Of a stretch of 6,039 bases of DNA, positions 1 through 5,816 are shown piece after piece; position 1 is the first letter of the stretch, and every line of letters starts with the position of its first letter. Under the pieces are notes generated by a model, which saw only the letters and a list, made by a program, of their open reading frames with translations, did not search any database and was not told the origin of the DNA. The position numbers and the translations under genes are program-made. Where the stretch lies: positions 1-6,039 of the forward strand of contig CABUZK010000067.1 of assembly GCA_902496115.1 (NCBI GenBank), in the 5' to 3' direction. Source of the DNA: an uncultured Collinsella sp. GTDB taxonomy: Bacteria > Actinomycetota > Coriobacteriia > Coriobacteriales > Coriobacteriaceae.

Positions 1-954
1 CGCGTCGAGCTCGCAGGCTATAACGGCCTGCCGCATCTTTACGTGCCCGTAGTGACCGAGCCCAAGCAGGCCGCGAGTGCCTTGCAGTGGGCGGTGTCCG
101 AGATGGAGCGCCGCCTGAAGGTCTTCGAGCGCCTTAACGTGCGCAAGATCTCGACCTATAACGAAAAGCAGGCCGCCGGCGAGTTTGAGCATTACGATAA
201 CCCGCCGCAAAAGATGCCCTACCTGGTCATCATCATCGACGAGCTTTCGGACCTGATGATGGTTGCCGGCAAGGACGTCGAGGCGTCGATTGTGCGTATC
301 GCCCAGCTGGGCCGTGCCGCCGGTATCCACCTTATCGTGGCGACCCAGCGTCCGAGCTCTAACGTAGTGACGGGTCTCATTAAGGCAAACATTACCAACC
401 GTATCGCCTTCAACGTCGCAACGGGCATCGACTCCCGCGTCATCATCGACCAGATGGGTGCCGAAAAGCTCACCGGCTTGGGTGACATGCTGTTCTCTAA
501 GGTCGACTGGGGCAAGCCCCGCCGTATCCAGGGCTGCTTTGTTTCGGATGACGAGATCAACGAGATTGTCGAGTTTGTTAAGTCGCAAAGCGAGCCCGAC
601 TACCATGAGGAGATCCTGTCGGCTGTGGCACCTGCCTCCATGTCCATGGCAGGTGGCGGCGGGATCGTGCGCACCGGCGTTGCCGAGCCTCAGGACGACG
701 ATCCGCTTATCTGGGAAGCCGCTCATATTGTGGTGGAATCGCAGCTGGGCTCCACATCTGGCCTGCAGCGCCGCCTGAAGGTTGGCTATGCGCGCGCCGG
801 GCGTATTATGGACATGCTGGAAGAAAAGGGTGTCGTCGGACCGCCCGACGGTTCCAAGCCGCGCGAGGTCCTGCTGGATGAAGAAGGCCTTGCCGCGCTG
901 GAATCTGTCGACGCCGAGATGGCACGTGAAGATCGTGAGTTTGGAGGATTCTGA
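1..954 (+). CDS. ftsK: DNA translocase FtsK/SpoIIIE, C-terminal part (5' truncated by window edge)
   Basis: This is the C-terminal 317 residues of an FtsK/SpoIIIE septal DNA pump, a hexameric ATPase that moves chromosomal DNA through the closing division septum. The reading frame is open from base 1, where VELAGYNGLPHLYVPVVTEP reads as the typical FtsK motor sequence, so the start, the membrane domain and the Walker A loop lie upstream. Visible landmarks, counted from the first codon, are Walker B LVIIIDELSD at 75–84, the ATQRPS segment near 114–119 and the GLIKANI/SRVIIDQ/GAEKLTGLGDML motor blocks. After a short Gly-rich linker comes the gamma winged-helix domain (about 234–294, STSGLQRRLKVGYARAGRIMD and GPPDGSKPREVL), which in the family reads polar DNA sequences and contacts XerD-type recombinases. 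The TGA stop overlaps the next gene's ATG by one base. The identification is firm; whether the full protein has the usual four membrane helices cannot be seen. Confidence 0.97.
   Translation, partial: RVELAGYNGLPHLYVPVVTEPKQAASALQWAVSEMERRLKVFERLNVRKISTYNEKQAAGEFEHYDNPPQKMPYLVIIIDELSDLMMVAGKDVEASIVRIAQLGRAAGIHLIVATQRPSSNVVTGLIKANITNRIAFNVATGIDSRVIIDQMGAEKLTGLGDMLFSKVDWGKPRRIQGCFVSDDEINEIVEFVKSQSEPDYHEEILSAVAPASMSMAGGGGIVRTGVAEPQDDDPLIWEAAHIVVESQLGSTSGLQRRLKVGYARAGRIMDMLEEKGVVGPPDGSKPREVLLDEEGLAALESVDAEMAREDREFGGF
943..948 (+). promoter_or_regulatory. Ribosome binding site of the RodZ-like gene, inside the ftsK 3' end
   Basis: GGAGGA lies five bases before the ATG at 954, within the last codons of ftsK. 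Together with the TGATG stop/start overlap this fixes the start of the next gene and suggests translational coupling between the two. Confidence 0.8.
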
Positions 955-2468
955 TGGCTGCACGCTTTGGTGACATGCTGCTCGAGCAGCGTCGCCGAAT
1001 GGGCCTTTCCATTCAGCAGGTCGCCAACACCATCAAAATCAGGCCGCAGATCATCGAGTTTTTCGAGACCGGTAACTTTGCATCGATGCCCCCGCGTGGC
1101 TATGCGCAGGGCATGATTTCGAGCTACGCTCGCTTTTTGGGGCTTAACCCGCGCGAGGTCGTCAATGCTTATTTTGATGACCTCATGGCATATGAACGCG
1201 AGACCTCGCAGCAGGGCGGTCGTTTTCAGGATGCTGCCGGCTACGTTAACTCGCGTTCGTCGGTCGATAACGGACGCTTTCTGATGGTTCAGGGTGGTCG
1301 CTCGACGCGGTACGGCCAGCGTCCTCCGCAGGCGGGTTATATCACCGAGACGGGCTCCAGCGAGGAGATTCGTTCTCAGCGAGATCGCTTTCGCAGTACG
1401 CCCATGCCGGATGACCGTGCGCTTCCCGCCGCTCGCGGGTTAAGTCGCGATCCTCGCGCCGGTTACGGCGACGGTGGCTACTCCGGTCGTGGCTATCGCG
1501 GAGTTTCTGCCGGGCGTTCCCGCGGTGGATATGCCGACGCCGATACCACGCAGGTGACGCCGCGCCTCCGTTCGCAATCGCAGCCTTACGGGCAGCGCTC
1601 TTCGGCTCCTCGCTCCGACCAGCGTGGCTATCAGAACCGTGGTGAGCTTGCGCCGCGTTCGGGCCAGCGTGGCTCGCAGCGCCAGGGCGGCTATCGTGGT
1701 CGTCCCGATAGCGGTCGCGGCCGTATGCCGCAGGGGAATGGCCGTGGCGGCTCCAATCGCGGACGCGGCGGTGGACGTGCTCCTCAGAACAATGGACTCG
1801 ATCCGCGCATCATCTACGCCGGCATCGGTGCCGTGGCACTTTTGCTGATTTTGCTCATCGTGGTCCTCCTGCGTGGCTGCGGCTCTTCTGCACCCGAGTC
1901 GACGCCCGAGACGCCCGCGGCCACTAAGACGACGACCAAGAAGTCTTCCAAGAAGACCGAATCCGTTGACGAGGATGAAGGCACCGACGATGCCACGGAT
2001 TCTGCCGATTCCGATGCCGCCAAGGCGACGGTAAAAAAGGAAGAGGACGAGGTCATCAAGGTCAAGGTTTCCGTTGCCAAGGGCAAGACCGCCTGGATTG
2101 AGGTCAAGGTCGACGGTAAATCGGTCTACGGCGCCCAGGCGACCGGCCCCTTTGAGCAGGAGTACACGCCTGAGTCCTCGATCGAGATCACCACGTCCAA
2201 GCCCTCCGATGTCACGGTTACCAAGAACGGTGAAAAGGTCCGCTATGACACCAAGACATCGGGCGTGGCGCGCGTGACCATTACCGTTCCCAAGAAGGAG
2301 ACCACAGACTCCGAGGACGGCGAGAGTACCGACGGCACCGATGCTGTCGACGGCGCCGACGCCCAGTCTGCCGACGGCGCCGATGCCCAGTCTGCCGACG
2401 GCACCGACATGGCATCCGACGGCCAGTCAGCAAACGATTCAGATGACAATTCGTACGACAGCTATTAA
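954..2468 (+). CDS. rodZ: RodZ-like membrane protein: HTH_25 domain, RG-rich linker, one TM helix, DUF4115-like domain, acidic repeat tail
   Basis: This 504-residue protein has the RodZ/YmfM layout, a bitopic protein that in rods links the MreB cytoskeleton to wall synthesis. Residues 4–78 form the Cro/CI-like helix-turn-helix (GDMLLEQRRRMGLSIQQVA, then ETGNFASMPPRGYAQGMISSYARFLGL), typical of the MreB-binding domain. Residues 80–160 are a polar linker. Residues 161–275 are a strongly basic, disordered Arg/Gly/Tyr/Ser/Gln region full of RG and RGG. A single transmembrane helix (about 286–306) follows, then a Thr/Lys/Ser and acidic stalk. A beta-rich DUF4115-like domain spans about 366–446 (WIEVKVDGKSVYGAQ, GPFEQEYTP). 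The tail (451–504) has no Lys or Arg and contains eight-residue repeats. By family topology the N-terminus is cytoplasmic. It is longer than typical RodZ (about 300–340 residues), mainly through the linker and tail. YmfM/RodZ upstream of pgsA is a known gene order. The family call is firm; function through MreB is inferred and depends on the genome having mreB. Confidence 0.82.
   Translation: MAARFGDMLLEQRRRMGLSIQQVANTIKIRPQIIEFFETGNFASMPPRGYAQGMISSYARFLGLNPREVVNAYFDDLMAYERETSQQGGRFQDAAGYVNSRSSVDNGRFLMVQGGRSTRYGQRPPQAGYITETGSSEEIRSQRDRFRSTPMPDDRALPAARGLSRDPRAGYGDGGYSGRGYRGVSAGRSRGGYADADTTQVTPRLRSQSQPYGQRSSAPRSDQRGYQNRGELAPRSGQRGSQRQGGYRGRPDSGRGRMPQGNGRGGSNRGRGGGRAPQNNGLDPRIIYAGIGAVALLLILLIVVLLRGCGSSAPESTPETPAATKTTTKKSSKKTESVDEDEGTDDATDSADSDAAKATVKKEEDEVIKVKVSVAKGKTAWIEVKVDGKSVYGAQATGPFEQEYTPESSIEITTSKPSDVTVTKNGEKVRYDTKTSGVARVTITVPKKETTDSEDGESTDGTDAVDGADAQSADGADAQSADGTDMASDGQSANDSDDNSYDSY
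2346..2417 (+). repeat. Three 24-bp in-frame tandem repeats coding an acidic octapeptide
   Basis: Units run 2346–2369, 2370–2393 and 2394–2417. Units 1 and 2 differ at only two bases and encode VDGADAQS and ADGADAQS. Unit 3 has diverged to ADGTDMAS. They lie in the C-terminal tail of the RodZ-like protein, predicted to be outside the membrane. The unit length is a multiple of three, so gain or loss would keep the frame. Confidence 0.85.
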
Positions 2469-2494
2469 GGCTCCCCGTACCGAAAGGAAGAACC

Positions 2495-2992
2495 ATGGCT
2501 AAAGATTCCAGCTTCGACGTTGTGTCCGAGGTCAATATGCAGGAGGTCGATAACGCTTTCCAGCAGACCACGCGCGAGATTTCCCAGCGCTATGACCTGA
2601 AGGACTCCGGCGCCACCATCGAGCTTTCGAAGGGCGACAAGCTCTTTACGATCAGCGCCCCGGCCGACTTTGTCTCCAAGCAGATCATCGATGTCCTGAG
2701 CTCCAAGCTCATCAAGCGCGGCATCGATCTTAAGGCCGTGTCCTGGGATGCGCCTCAGGCTGCATCGGGCGGTACCGTGCGCGTGCTCGGTCATATCGTC
2801 GAGGGTATCGACCAGACGACCGCCAAGAAGATCAATAAGGACATCAAGGATCAGAAGCTCAAGGTCAAGGTGACGATTGAGGCCGACAAACTGCGTGTTT
2901 CCTCTGCTTCTAAGGATGCGCTGCAGACCGTGATCCAGTTCCTGCGCGATCAGGACTACGGTCAGCCGCTGCAGTTCACCAACTACCGCTAA
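2495..2992 (+). CDS. yajQ: YajQ family nucleotide-binding protein
   Basis: This 165-residue protein matches the YajQ family (UPF0234) over its full usual length of about 160–165 residues. Signature segments are SSFDVVSEVNMQEVDNA at 5–21, the REISQRYDLKDS stretch at 27–38, KLIKRGIDLKAV at 71–82, KKINKDIKDQKLKVK at 111–125, and the C-terminal LRVSSASKDALQTVIQFLR with QPLQFTNYR. The family is a small soluble two-domain fold that binds nucleotides or RNA. One Xanthomonas member has been described as a cyclic di-GMP effector, but the role in actinobacteria is not settled. The start is supported by AAAGGAAG at 2483–2490 just upstream. It sits 26 bases after the RodZ-like gene and 26 before rimO, so it is probably co-transcribed. 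The family is certain; the cellular role is unknown. Confidence 0.95.
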   Translation: MAKDSSFDVVSEVNMQEVDNAFQQTTREISQRYDLKDSGATIELSKGDKLFTISAPADFVSKQIIDVLSSKLIKRGIDLKAVSWDAPQAASGGTVRVLGHIVEGIDQTTAKKINKDIKDQKLKVKVTIEADKLRVSSASKDALQTVIQFLRDQDYGQPLQFTNYR

Positions 2993-3018
2993 TTCATTCG
3001 AAAGGACCGCTCTCCAAC

Positions 3019-4368
3019 ATGGATACTCCGTTGGGCTCCGTACTCTATATCACCCTCGGGTGCGCCAAGAACGAGGTCGATACCGACCGTATGCGTTCGC
3101 TGCTGACCGCTGCGGGCTACGAGGAGGCATTCGATCCGCAGGATGCCGATATCGCCATCGTGAATACGTGCTCGTTCCTTGCCTCTGCAACGTCCGAGAG
3201 CATCGAGACCACGCTCGAGCTTGCCAACGAGGTGCAGGACGGCGTTCGTTCTTGCCCGATCGTCATGTGCGGCTGCGTGCCGTCACGCTACGGCGACGAC
3301 TTGCCCGACGAGCTGCCCGAGGTCGCGGCCTTTGTGAAGGCCGACGAGGAAGACGGTATCGTCTCTGTCATCGATGGCGTACTGGGTGTGGAGCGCGAGA
3401 TTGCCGCCTATATTCCGCAGGTCAAGCGCACCGTCGAGGGCGCTGTCGCCTACGTCAAGATCTCCGATGGCTGTAACCGCTTCTGCAGCTTCTGCATGAT
3501 CCCGTATATCCGCGGTCGTTATCACTCGCGCAATGCCGAGAGCATTATCTCCGAGGTGCGCGACCTGGTCGCCGGTGGCGTGCGCGAGATTGTTCTGATC
3601 GGTCAGGACACGGGCATCTGGGGTACCGACTTTGCCGACGAGGACCTCGCCGAGGGCGCGCCGCGCAATCTGGCGCAGCTGTTGCAGGCCGTTGCTGAGG
3701 CGGTGCGTCCTCATAACGTGTGGGTCCGCGTACTTTACCTGCAGCCCGAGGGCATGACTGACGAGCTTATCGAGACCATTCGCGATACGCCCGAGGTGCT
3801 GCCCTATATCGATATCCCCGTGCAGCACTGCGACGCGCGCATCCTCAAGGCCATGCGCCGCTCCGGTTCGCGCCAGGAGCTCGAGGACCTGTTCCGCGAC
3901 CTGCGCGAGCGCATCCCCGGTATCGTAATTCGCTCCACAGCCATGGTAGGGTTCCCGACCGAGACCGACGACGAGTTCCGCGATCTCATTGACTTTATGG
4001 ACACCGTCGGATTTGACTACACGAGCGTCTTTGCCTACTCACGGGAGGAAGGCAGCCTGGCCGCCAAGATGGAGGATCAGGTCGACGAAGAAGTCAAGCT
4101 CGAGCGCGCCCAGGAGGCCATGGATCTGGCCGAGTCGCTCGGCTTTGCCGCGACTGCCGCGCACGTGGGTGAGCGCGCCCAGGTGATCGTCGACGGTATC
4201 GAGGAGACCGAGGACGGTGCCGAGCTCATCGGGCATGCCTGGTTCCAGGCGCCCGATTCTGATGGTGCGGTGCATCTGGATGCCAGCGAGGCATCTGTGG
4301 GCGATATTCTGACGGTCGAGTTTACCGATAGCTTCTGCTACGAGCTTATCGGTCATGTTGTGGAGTAG
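3019..4368 (+). CDS. rimO: Ribosomal protein uS12 methylthiotransferase RimO
   Basis: RimO is a radical-SAM enzyme that adds a methylthio group to the beta carbon of a conserved aspartate of ribosomal protein uS12. The 449 residues show all three expected domains. The N-terminal methylthiotransferase domain has its three auxiliary-cluster cysteines at C15 (TLGCAKNEVD), C51 (VNTCSFL) and C86 (CGCVPSRY). The radical-SAM core has C152, C156 and C159 (GCNRFCSFC) binding the second 4Fe-4S cluster, followed by IPYIRGRYHSR. A C-terminal TRAM domain occupies about 383–449. LGCAKNEVD, YLQPEGMTDELI and VGFPTETDDEF favour RimO over the tRNA-modifying paralogue MiaB. The nearest Shine–Dalgarno, AAAGGA at 3001–3006, is 12 bases before the ATG, which is rather far. 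The next in-frame start (TTG at 3031) would be worse placed, so the ATG is kept. rimO immediately upstream of pgsA is a familiar actinobacterial arrangement. Confidence 0.96.
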   Translation: MDTPLGSVLYITLGCAKNEVDTDRMRSLLTAAGYEEAFDPQDADIAIVNTCSFLASATSESIETTLELANEVQDGVRSCPIVMCGCVPSRYGDDLPDELPEVAAFVKADEEDGIVSVIDGVLGVEREIAAYIPQVKRTVEGAVAYVKISDGCNRFCSFCMIPYIRGRYHSRNAESIISEVRDLVAGGVREIVLIGQDTGIWGTDFADEDLAEGAPRNLAQLLQAVAEAVRPHNVWVRVLYLQPEGMTDELIETIRDTPEVLPYIDIPVQHCDARILKAMRRSGSRQELEDLFRDLRERIPGIVIRSTAMVGFPTETDDEFRDLIDFMDTVGFDYTSVFAYSREEGSLAAKMEDQVDEEVKLERAQEAMDLAESLGFAATAAHVGERAQVIVDGIEETEDGAELIGHAWFQAPDSDGAVHLDASEASVGDILTVEFTDSFCYELIGHVVE

Positions 4369-4377
4369 GAGAGCGTC

Positions 4378-5016
4378 GTGGCTAACGAGAGCAATAAGGA
4401 ACTGACGAGTGTTTGGACGCCCGCCAACATCGTGACGTGCGTGCGCATCGTCTTTATTCCGGTGTTCATGATCGTGTCGGCGCTGTCTCACACGAGCGTT
4501 GCCGGTACGGATTTGAGCACCTTCGACGGCCCGCTCGCCGCCGCCGCCTTTATTCTGTACGTCATCCTGTCGTGCACAGATAAGGTTGATGGCTACCTGG
4601 CTCGTTCACGTAACGAGATCACCGACTTCGGTAAGTTCTTGGATCCCATCGCCGATAAGTTGCTCGTGTTCTCGGCCCTGCTTCTGTTCTTGGATTTTGG
4701 TACCGTAACCGTGTGGTCGGTGTTCATCATCCTGTTCCGCGAGCTGCTGGTGAGCGCCCTACGCATGGTCGCGAGTGCGGCCGGTGTGGTCGTTGCGGCC
4801 GATAAGCTCGGCAAGTACAAGACGGCGACTACGATGGTTTCCATCTGCGGCTATCTGTGCGTCTTTGCTTTGGCCGGCCTTCAGCTGGGGCCGGTGTCGC
4901 TGCTGCTCGGTGTCTATTCGGTGTCGCGCTTCCTGTACGTCATCGCCGTGATTTTGACCATTGTCTCGGGCGCCCAGTACTTCTGGAACTGTCGCAAGAT
5001 CGTCTTTTCGGTCTAG
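4378..5016 (+). CDS. pgsA: CDP-diacylglycerol–glycerol-3-phosphate 3-phosphatidyltransferase (PGP synthase)
   Basis: This 212-residue integral membrane enzyme belongs to the CDP-alcohol phosphatidyltransferase family. It joins CDP-diacylglycerol and glycerol-3-phosphate to give phosphatidylglycerol phosphate and CMP, the committed step to phosphatidylglycerol and cardiolipin. The family motif is complete: D68, D71-G72, A75-R76, G85, D89 and D93, with the exact D-x2-DG-x2-AR-x8-G-x3-D-x3-D spacing. The first hydrophobic segment begins near residue 19 after WTPANIVTCVRI, the usual PgsA N-terminus, and several further membrane segments follow to about residue 198. The start is GTG at 4378, preceded by AGGAGAG (4367–4373) that overlaps the rimO stop, with a nine-base gap between the genes. 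The position between rimO and cinA/recA supports PgsA rather than a phosphatidylinositol-type synthase. Substrate specificity is inferred from similarity and gene order. Confidence 0.94.
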   Translation: MANESNKELTSVWTPANIVTCVRIVFIPVFMIVSALSHTSVAGTDLSTFDGPLAAAAFILYVILSCTDKVDGYLARSRNEITDFGKFLDPIADKLLVFSALLLFLDFGTVTVWSVFIILFRELLVSALRMVASAAGVVVAADKLGKYKTATTMVSICGYLCVFALAGLQLGPVSLLLGVYSVSRFLYVIAVILTIVSGAQYFWNCRKIVFSV

Positions 5017-5018
5017 GA
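5015..5018 (+). promoter_or_regulatory. Ribosome binding site bearing on the cinA/pncC start choice
   Basis: AGGA overlaps the pgsA stop codon. It is 4 bases before GTG 5023 and 10 bases before ATG 5029, both in the same frame. The sequence does not decide between them: ATG is the better codon, while the spacing from this site to either is imperfect. The difference is only two residues. Confidence 0.5.
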
Positions 5019-5022
5019 CCTG

Positions 5023-5559
5023 GTGGGTATGACGGAGTCTTATTTGCAGATCGCCGCAAACAACGAGGAGCTGGCGCGCGATATTGTCGAGCGCGCGAGT
5101 GCCCGTGGTGTGACGGTGTCGACGGCGGAGTCGCTGACGGCGGGCATGATCGCCTCGACGATTGCCGATATCCCGGGTGCCTCTGCGGTGCTTCGTGGCG
5201 GTGCGGTGACCTACTGCGATGAGATCAAACATCGCGTGCTCGGCGTCGAGCAGGAAACGCTCGATCGGTTTAGCGCCGTGTCGCACCAGACGGCGCGCGA
5301 GATGGCCGTGGGCTCGCTGGACCTCTATCAGAGCGATGTGGCCGTAAGCGCAACGGGCTACGCTGGGCCCGGTGGTGGCACTGAGCAAGACCCCGCCGGT
5401 ACGTTCTATATTGGCTGGGCGTATCGCGCGGCCGATGGGGGAGCGCCGGTTGTCGAGTCTGCGCGCTGTCACTATGAAGGCGATCGGTCGTGCGTTCGTG
5501 CCTGTGCGGTCGCGGAGGCTTTGGAGCGCATTGTCCGCGTGCTCAATTCTATGGAATAG
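5023..5559 (+). CDS. pncC: CinA C-terminal-domain protein, probable nicotinamide-nucleotide amidase (PncC-like)
   Basis: This 178-residue protein is a stand-alone CinA C-terminal domain. Characterised members hydrolyse NMN to nicotinic acid mononucleotide and ammonia, recycling the NMN released by NAD-dependent DNA ligase. Conserved blocks are STAESLTAGMIAS (33–45), DIPGASAVLRGGAVTYCDEIKHRVLGV (49–75), AVSHQTAREMA, SATGYAGPGGG (109–119) and HYEGDRSCVRACAV near 150–163. From memory of the E. coli PncC work, the catalytic residues are Ser31, Tyr58 and Lys63. S37, Y64 and K69 here keep exactly that spacing. The motif usually reads ESCTGG, here ESLTAG. The N-terminal MoaB-like domain of full-length CinA is absent, which is common when the gene is short. 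The start may be GTG 5023 or ATG 5029, and the gap to pgsA is only 6 or 12 bases, so co-transcription is likely. The link of cinA to recA is a classic gene order; enzymatic activity is inferred. Confidence 0.92.
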   Translation: MGMTESYLQIAANNEELARDIVERASARGVTVSTAESLTAGMIASTIADIPGASAVLRGGAVTYCDEIKHRVLGVEQETLDRFSAVSHQTAREMAVGSLDLYQSDVAVSATGYAGPGGGTEQDPAGTFYIGWAYRAADGGAPVVESARCHYEGDRSCVRACAVAEALERIVRVLNSME

Positions 5560-5566
5560 ACGTGGT

Positions 5567-5594
5567 TTAAGGGGCCTTAGGGCCCCTTAATTGT
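5567..5594 (+). terminator. Probable rho-independent terminator closing the ftsK–cinA operon
   Basis: A perfect 10-bp inverted repeat (arms TTAAGGGGCC at 5567–5576 and GGCCCCTTAA at 5581–5590) encloses the tetraloop TTAG, eight bases after the cinA stop. The 3' side continues TTAATTGT, a short and imperfect T-rich run, so termination may be moderate. The outer TTAA arms make the hairpin symmetrical and it could act on either strand, but no gene on the minus strand faces it. Confidence 0.82.
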
Positions 5595-5685
5595 GGAGAT
5601 AGGGACCTTTAACGGTATTGGTGTTTGCACTGGTACATGACTTAAACTTGTTCGATTACCCGTATTTGTGATTGGTGGGGTCAAG

Positions 5686-5734
5686 CGTTTGGTCGGTGAT
5701 TGGTCGGCGTTTGGTCGGGTTTTGGAATGGTCGG
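5686..5734 (+). repeat. 11-bp tandem repeats (TTGGTCGG core) upstream of the recA promoter
   Basis: Three contiguous 11-bp units lie at 5686–5696 and 5708–5718 (both CGTTTGGTCGG) and 5697–5707 (TGATTGGTCGG). After a five-base gap a weaker copy, GGAATGGTCGG, follows at 5724–5734. A looser relative, TTGGTGGG, occurs at 5672–5679. The cluster sits in non-coding DNA ending 23 bases before the recA -35 element. The spacing is about one helical turn, as expected for protein binding on one face, but no regulator is recognised. The rest of 5595–5757 shows no convincing gene or RNA. Confidence 0.75.
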
Positions 5735-5757
5735 GTGCATATGATGAATCTGAACGG

Positions 5758-5786
5758 TTGACCACGAACAGCCGTTCGTTTATTAT
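5758..5786 (+). promoter_or_regulatory. recA promoter, sigma-70 type
   Basis: The -35 element TTGACC (5758–5763) and -10 element TATTAT (5781–5786) are separated by exactly 17 bases. Each differs from the consensus TTGACA/TATAAT at one position. Transcription would start near 5793, giving a leader of about 24 bases with AGGAGG (5804–5809) seven bases before the recA ATG. The promoter lies downstream of the operon terminator, so recA can be expressed on its own. Confidence 0.85.
5764..5779 (+). promoter_or_regulatory. LexA operator (SOS box) in the recA promoter
   Basis: ACGAACAGCCGTTCGT has perfect six-base inverted arms around a four-base centre and contains CGAAC-N4-GTTCG, the SOS box form known from Bacillus and actinobacteria. 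It occupies 16 of the 17 spacer bases between the -35 and -10 elements. Bound LexA would therefore block RNA polymerase directly, and cleavage stimulated by RecA after DNA damage would relieve this. Confidence 0.9.
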
Positions 5787-5816
5787 CGTTTCAGGTTGTT
5801 AAGAGGAGGGCTATTC

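Noticed and set aside
1850..1890. Cysteine after the membrane helix of the RodZ-like protein (LLRGCGSS) as a lipobox
   Set aside because: The hydrophobic helix is internal, about 285 residues from the N-terminus, so it is not a signal peptide; a single-pass membrane anchor explains it.
3283..3828. Minus-strand open frame (181 codons) inside rimO
   Set aside because: It lies entirely antisense to the radical-SAM core of RimO; its His/Asp/Gly-rich content mirrors the codon bias of rimO and no family is recognised.
3019..4368. MiaB (tRNA methylthiotransferase) for the radical-SAM gene
   Set aside because: LGCAKNEVD, the FPTETDDEF and YSREEG segments and the position before pgsA fit RimO better.
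4759..5472. Long minus-strand open frame (237 codons) across pgsA and cinA
   Set aside because: It is the antisense of two firmly identified genes, has an Arg/His-rich composition typical of shadow frames in high-G+C DNA, and shows no recognisable domain.
5736..5745. TGCATATGAT as an extended -10 promoter
   Set aside because: The TG is one base too far from TATGAT and no -35 occurs at a proper distance. The promoter at 5758–5786 is much better.
5741..5761. Six-codon open frame ATG ATG AAT... before the recA promoter, as a possible leader peptide
   Set aside because: It lies upstream of the predicted recA transcription start, has no ribosome binding site and no attenuator-like structure follows it.
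5577..5765. Minus-strand open frame (62 codons) in the cinA–recA gap
   Set aside because: It would begin in the recA promoter region and end in the terminator hairpin. Its translation is low-complexity (Pro/Thr/Ser), partly produced by the 11-bp repeats, and matches no family I know.
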